From: Betaproteobacteria bacterium
GTDB lineage: Bacteria > Pseudomonadota > Gammaproteobacteria > Burkholderiales > SG8-39
Assembly (NCBI GenBank): GCA_005884335.1
Contig: VBCJ01000329.1
Coordinates: forward strand, 1-17,429
DNA length: 17,429 nt
Direction: 5' to 3'
Part shown: piece by piece, positions 14,468 to 17,429 of the stretch
Layout: the number at the start of each line of letters is the position of its first letter
Numbering within the stretch: position 1 is the first letter of the stretch
Notes under the pieces: model-generated
The model's input: the letters and a program-made list of their open reading frames with translations, nothing else
Told to the model about the DNA's origin: nothing
Databases searched by the model: none
Position numbers and translations under genes: made by a program

Positions 14468-15120
14468 GCGCGCTCGATCAAGACAAGATGCCGCTCGGCG
14501 TCGAGCCCGGGAACGGCGAAGGCGTGTACCTGCCGCAGGCGGAAGTCCGGCGGCAGGCGCTCGATTTCCTCGAAGGGATAGACACCCTTCATCGCCGCGA
14601 GCACGCCGCCCGGCGCGAGCAAATGTCTGGTCAGCGCGATGAACTCGGCAATTTCGGCAAACGCGCGGGAAATGATGTAATCGAATTTCTCAGCGGCGTC
14701 CCAAGCCTCGACCCGCTCGCATATCACCGCGGCGTTCTTCAACTGGAGGTCCGCTACCACCTGTCGGAGGAAGGCCGATTTTTTGTGATTGCTGTCGAGC
14801 AATGCGACCTGAATGTCAGGCCTGGCCACCGCAACGGGAATCCCAGGGAATCCCGCGCCGGTGCCGACGTCGAGCACCCGAGTTCCAGTCACGTATGGGA
14901 TCACGGCCAGGCAGTCAAGTAAGTGGCCACTGATCATCTTCTCCACGCCCCGTATTGCAGTCAGGTTATATACCTGGTTCCACTTCTGCAGCAGCGCGAG
15001 ATACTGAAGGAGCTTGTTTCTACCGTCGCGACCCAATGCCAGACCTAATTCCGCTACTCCTTTTTCGAGGCGCCGGCCCAACTCGGCCTGCGCCGGCAAC
15101 CCCGCCACCAGCGTCGTCAT
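14464..15120 (-). CDS. rsmG: 16S rRNA (guanine-527-N7)-methyltransferase RsmG (GidB)
   Basis: The protein has 218 residues. The ATG at 15120 overlaps the mnmG stop (ATGA), and its own stop overlaps parA the same way. Family motifs are KWNQVYNLTAI (46-56), HLLDCLAV (66-73), the S-adenosylmethionine-binding loop VLDVGTGAGFPGIPVAV (82-98), LLDSNHKKSAFLRQV (107-121) and IISRAFAEI. RsmG adds the m7G527 mark to 16S rRNA; loss of function in other bacteria gives low-level streptomycin resistance. The coupling means a frameshifted mnmG upstream could reduce rsmG and parA translation, because ribosomes would stop early in mnmG. The gene itself shows no defect. Confidence 0.97.
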   Translation of the reverse strand: MTTLVAGLPAQAELGRRLEKGVAELGLALGRDGRNKLLQYLALLQKWNQVYNLTAIRGVEKMISGHLLDCLAVIPYVTGTRVLDVGTGAGFPGIPVAVARPDIQVALLDSNHKKSAFLRQVVADLQLKNAAVICERVEAWDAAEKFDYIISRAFAEIAEFIALTRHLLAPGGVLAAMKGVYPFEEIERLPPDFRLRQVHAFAVPGLDAERHLVLIERA

Positions 15121-16908
15121 GCGGCCGATCTCTCTGATGCGCCTAATCCGCGCTTCAAGTGAACGAGCAGGAGCGAGATCGCGGCCGGAGTCATACCCGA
15201 GATGCGCGAGGCTTGTCCGATGGTCTCGGGTTTGTGTTGGTTCAGTTTCTGCTGCACTTCGATCGACAGGCCGCGCACGTTCTGGTAATCGAGACCGCGC
15301 GGCAGTGCCATCGTTTCGTAGCGCTCCTGGCGCGCGATTTCCTCATGCTGACGCTCGACATACCCTTGGTATTTGGCTTGAATTTCCACCTGTGAGGCGA
15401 CCGCCCCATCGCCGACGAATGCACCTCGTTCAGAAAGTTCAGCCAGCGAGGCGTAACCCACCCCGGGACGCTTCAAGAGATCCATGAGGGAGTACTCGCG
15501 CTCGATCGGTTTGCCGAGCACACGCTCGGCAACCTCGGCAGGCAGGGATTGGGGAGTGACCCAAGTGGACTTGAGCCGCTCCTGCTCGCGGCCGATCGCG
15601 TCGCGCTTGCGGTTGAACGCGTCCCAGCGGACATCGTCCACGATGCCGAGCCTGCGACCGGTCTCGGTGAGCCGCAAGTCCGCGTTGTCCTCGCGCAACG
15701 TGAGCCGGTATTCCGCGCGGCTGGTGAACATGCGATACGGCTCCGAAACACCGCGGGTAATGAGGTCGTCGACCAAGACACCGATATAGCCTTCATTGCG
15801 CCGCGGGCACCAGGCATGCTCGTCCCGGATGAAGAGCGCGGCATTGATACCGGCGAGGATTCCCTGCGCTGCCGCTTCCTCGTAGCCGGTAGTGCCGTTG
15901 ATCTGTCCCGTGCTCCAGTCCGCGGATGCTGCGCACCAGCTCGATCTGCACGTCGAAGGGCAGACTCGTCGAGATTCCATTCGGATAAAACTCGTTGGTG
16001 GTGAGCCCTTCAGGCTCCAGAAAAATCGGGTGGCTTTGCTTGGCGGCAAACCGATGGATCTTGTCCTCGATCGAAGGGCAATAGCGGGGGCCGATCCCCT
16101 CGATTACGCCGGTGTACATCGGCGAGCGGTCCAAGCCACCGCGGATGATTTCGTGCGTATGTGGATTGGTGTGGGTGATCCAGCAGGGTAGCTGGGGAGG
16201 ATGCATCCCCGGTGTTCCGACAAACGAAAAGACGGGCACCGGCTCATCACCCGGTTGCGCTTTGATGCTCGAAAAATCGATGGTGCGACCGTCGAGCCGG
16301 GGCGGTGTTCCGGTCTTGAGGCGACCCACCGGAAGCTTGAGCTCGCGCAGCCGCGCAGCGAGACTGAGGGAAGGCGGGTCCCCAGCCCGACCGGCCTGAT
16401 AGTTTGACAATCCGATATGGATGAGTCCGGAAAGAAAAGTGCCGGTGGTCAGCACCACGACGCGGCTGGAAAAGCGAACGCCGAGCTCAGTCACCACCCC
16501 GGCGACACGGTCGCCTTCCAACAGGAGGTCGTTCACCGCCTGCTGGAACAAAGTCAGGTTGGCCTGGTTCTCCAGCCGCGACCGTATCGCGCGCTTGTAC
16601 AGGAGGCGATCAGCTTGTGCGCGCGTCGCACGGACTGCGGGGCCTTTGGAGGAATTCAGGATGCGAAACTGGATCCCCGCTTCGTCTGTAGCGATCGCCA
16701 TGGCTCCGCCCAAGGCGTCTACTTCCCTGACAAGGTGCCCTTTCCCAATACCCCCGATGGACGGGTTGCAGGACATCTGCCCCAGCGTTTCGATGTTGTG
16801 GGTCAGCAAAAGGGTGCGACAACCGGCCCGCGCTGCCGCAAGCGCCGCCTCGGTCCCAGCGTGGCCGCCGCCGACCACGATGACATCGAATCGAGTGGGA
16901 AATTGCAT
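15117..16908 (-). pseudogene. mnmG: mnmG (gidA), tRNA wobble-uridine carboxymethylaminomethyl-modification enzyme, broken by deletion and frameshift
   Basis: From the ATG at 16908 the frame reads as normal MnmG: FAD-binding VIVVGGGHAGTEAALAAARAG, LGQMSCNPSIGGIGKGHLV, TGTFLSG, GRLKTGTPPRLDGRTIDF, EFYPNGISTSLPFDVQ. After RSIRGLE (E332, codon 15915-15913) it goes out of frame and ends after 371 residues (stop at 15793). The rest of MnmG, starting GQINGTTGYEEAAAQG at 15908, continues in another frame to the stop at 15117. The family has about 36 residues between these points (108 nt in E. coli as I recall it); only 4 nt remain, so about 104 nt are missing. MnmG with MnmE makes cmnm5U34 in tRNA. 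As written the product lacks its C-terminal tRNA- and MnmE-binding part and would be inactive. An assembly or sequencing error is possible. Confidence 0.9.
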
Positions 16909-16973
16909 CGCTTTGAGCAGGAAAATAGACCGAAAGCAATCGAATTTTAAAGCTATTCCACGACGAGAGACAG

Positions 16974-16989
16974 TGTTTCACGTGGAACT
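16974..16989. promoter_or_regulatory. parS: parS site 1 (ParB-binding)
   Basis: TGTTTCACGTGGAACT matches the widely conserved 16-bp parS consensus TGTTTCACGTGAAACA at 14 of 16 positions; the changes are in the right half (A to G at 12, A to T at 16). It lies 65 nt ahead of the mnmG start, in the operon that encodes ParA and ParB. Confidence 0.88.
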
Positions 16990-17057
16990 TCCAGCGCGCA
17001 AAAGACGGCTTCGGTCGATGAGGGGACCCGAGGTTGAGCAAGCCCACGGCGGGTGGA

Positions 17058-17073
17058 CGTTTCACGTGAAACG
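17058..17073. promoter_or_regulatory. parS: parS site 2 (ParB-binding), perfect palindrome
   Basis: CGTTTCACGTGAAACG matches the parS consensus at 14 of 16 positions, differing only at the two outermost bases, symmetrically. The perfect symmetry extends to 22 bp (17055-17076, each half GGACGTTTCAC). It is 84 bp from site 1 centre to centre. Confidence 0.92.
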
Positions 17074-17110
17074 TCCGTGTTCTGCATATCCTCCCACCGG
17101 AATTACACAG

Positions 17111-17145
17111 CCTGTTAACCCGCAAGGACACAGCTTGCTAACAGG
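17111..17145. repeat. Bulged 12-bp inverted repeat
   Basis: CCTGTTA (17111-17117) pairs with TAACAGG (17139-17145) and, after a 4-nt bulge (ACCC) on one side, GCAAG (17122-17126) pairs with CTTGC (17134-17138), closing a 7-nt loop. There is no T-tract on either strand. It might be a protein-binding site or a structured leader element; no function was recognised. Confidence 0.35.
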
Positions 17146-17270
17146 GTCCACACCCGATATTCGCGTCCGGTAAAGCCCGGCGGTGACACGAACAATCAAA
17201 ATATAAACAATATCTTAGCGTTGAATCTGTCTCGCGACAGCTGCGCAAGACGTCGGACCTTCGGAACCTC

Positions 17271-17429
17271 TCAGTCCAGGGAACGTCCGAGTGTCTCACG
17301 CCGCGCGGCAAGCTCACGCGGCAAGCGGCTTCCCAGCAGTTGCAGCAATTCATCTTGCAGCTTCAGTTCCCGCCTCCACTCCCTGCCGTCGACCGAGCTC
17401 ACGCGCTTGAACTTGTCGCTGCCGAAGCT
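17271..17429 (-). CDS. C-terminal end of an unidentified protein (5' part beyond window)
   Basis: From the window edge a minus-strand frame is open for 52 codons to a TGA at 17273-17271. It reads FGSDKFKRVSSVDGREW, then RRELKLQDELLQLLGSRL and PRELAARRETLGRSLD, a charged, probably helical tail with coding-like composition. Its start lies outside the window. I do not recognise the family. It runs in the same direction as mnmG, 362 nt upstream of it, so it is probably a separate transcription unit. Confidence 0.55.
   Translation of the reverse strand, partial: SFGSDKFKRVSSVDGREWRRELKLQDELLQLLGSRLPRELAARRETLGRSLD

Larger units (their letters stand above)
16909..17270. other. Intergenic region between mnmG and the upstream gene
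   Basis: These 362 nt have no credible gene. They hold two parS sites, a bulged inverted repeat and an AT-rich stretch (about 17189-17215, containing AATCAAAATATAAACAATATC) that stands out against the GC-rich surroundings. A TAAAAT hexamer on the minus strand about 40 nt before mnmG could be a -10 element, but no -35 was convincing. No DnaA box (TTATCCACA-type) was found, so there is no evidence that this is the replication origin itself. A short CTGTC-TCGC-GACAG hairpin (17227-17240) has no T-tract. Confidence 0.6.

Noticed and set aside
17086..17155. Possible DnaA boxes around ATTACACAG and GTCCACA
   Set aside because: Neither matches TTATNCACA well (three or more mismatches) and there is no cluster, so an origin call is not supported.
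17138..17353. 71-codon minus-strand frame upstream of mnmG
   Set aside because: It is Cys/Arg-rich with no family signal, and overlaps the better frame that runs in from the window edge and stops at 17271.
1..17429. tRNA, rRNA, CRISPR arrays and insertion sequences
   Set aside because: No cloverleaf-like gene, regularly spaced repeat array, transposase motif or terminal inverted repeat was seen on either strand.

Overview
The window is GC-rich DNA from a betaproteobacterium, most likely a Burkholderiales member. The evidence is the mnmG-rsmG-parA-parB block with parS sites beside it, a Bug-type solute receptor, and several aromatic-catabolism genes. It looks chromosomal and close to the replication origin. 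Names below rest on motifs and remembered family sequences; no database search was possible.

Layout. On the + strand (2-4805) are the 3' part of an LVIVD-repeat protein coupled by a TGATG overlap to a CobW-family GTPase, then a promoter-like region, a thiamine-diphosphate (ThDP) enzyme and a Bug-family periplasmic receptor. Converging on these, everything from 17429 down to 4829 is on the minus strand. Reading in the transcribed direction: the tail of an unidentified gene; a 362-nt intergenic region with two parS sites; mnmG (broken), rsmG, parA and parB; then, only 32 nt after parB, a catabolic cluster. That cluster encodes a salicylate 5-hydroxylase (NagG)-like Rieske oxygenase alpha subunit, its beta subunit, a Rieske ferredoxin, a 4,5-dihydroxyphthalate decarboxylase-family protein, an ornithine cyclodeaminase/mu-crystallin-family protein, a gentisate dioxygenase-like bicupin, a second Rieske oxygenase alpha/beta pair of BenAB type, and a D-2-hydroxyacid dehydrogenase.

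How the genes may work together (inference). The two oxygenases would hydroxylate an aromatic acid, the ferredoxin would feed electrons to at least the first, the bicupin would open a dihydroxylated ring, and the decarboxylase-, OCD- and dehydrogenase-family proteins would do side-chain or downstream chemistry. No ferredoxin reductase, regulator or complete transporter lies in the window. A promoter-like sequence followed by a perfect CGAACGTTCG palindrome sits in the 57-nt gap after the first alpha gene.

Most striking oddity. Three places appear to have lost about 100 nt each: mnmG (frameshift at about 15909-15912), the decarboxylase-family gene (in-frame loss at about 10545-10556) and the alpha/beta junction of the second oxygenase (about 6360-6375). 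Either this lineage carries several small deletions or the assembly dropped short segments. This should be settled from reads before function is argued.
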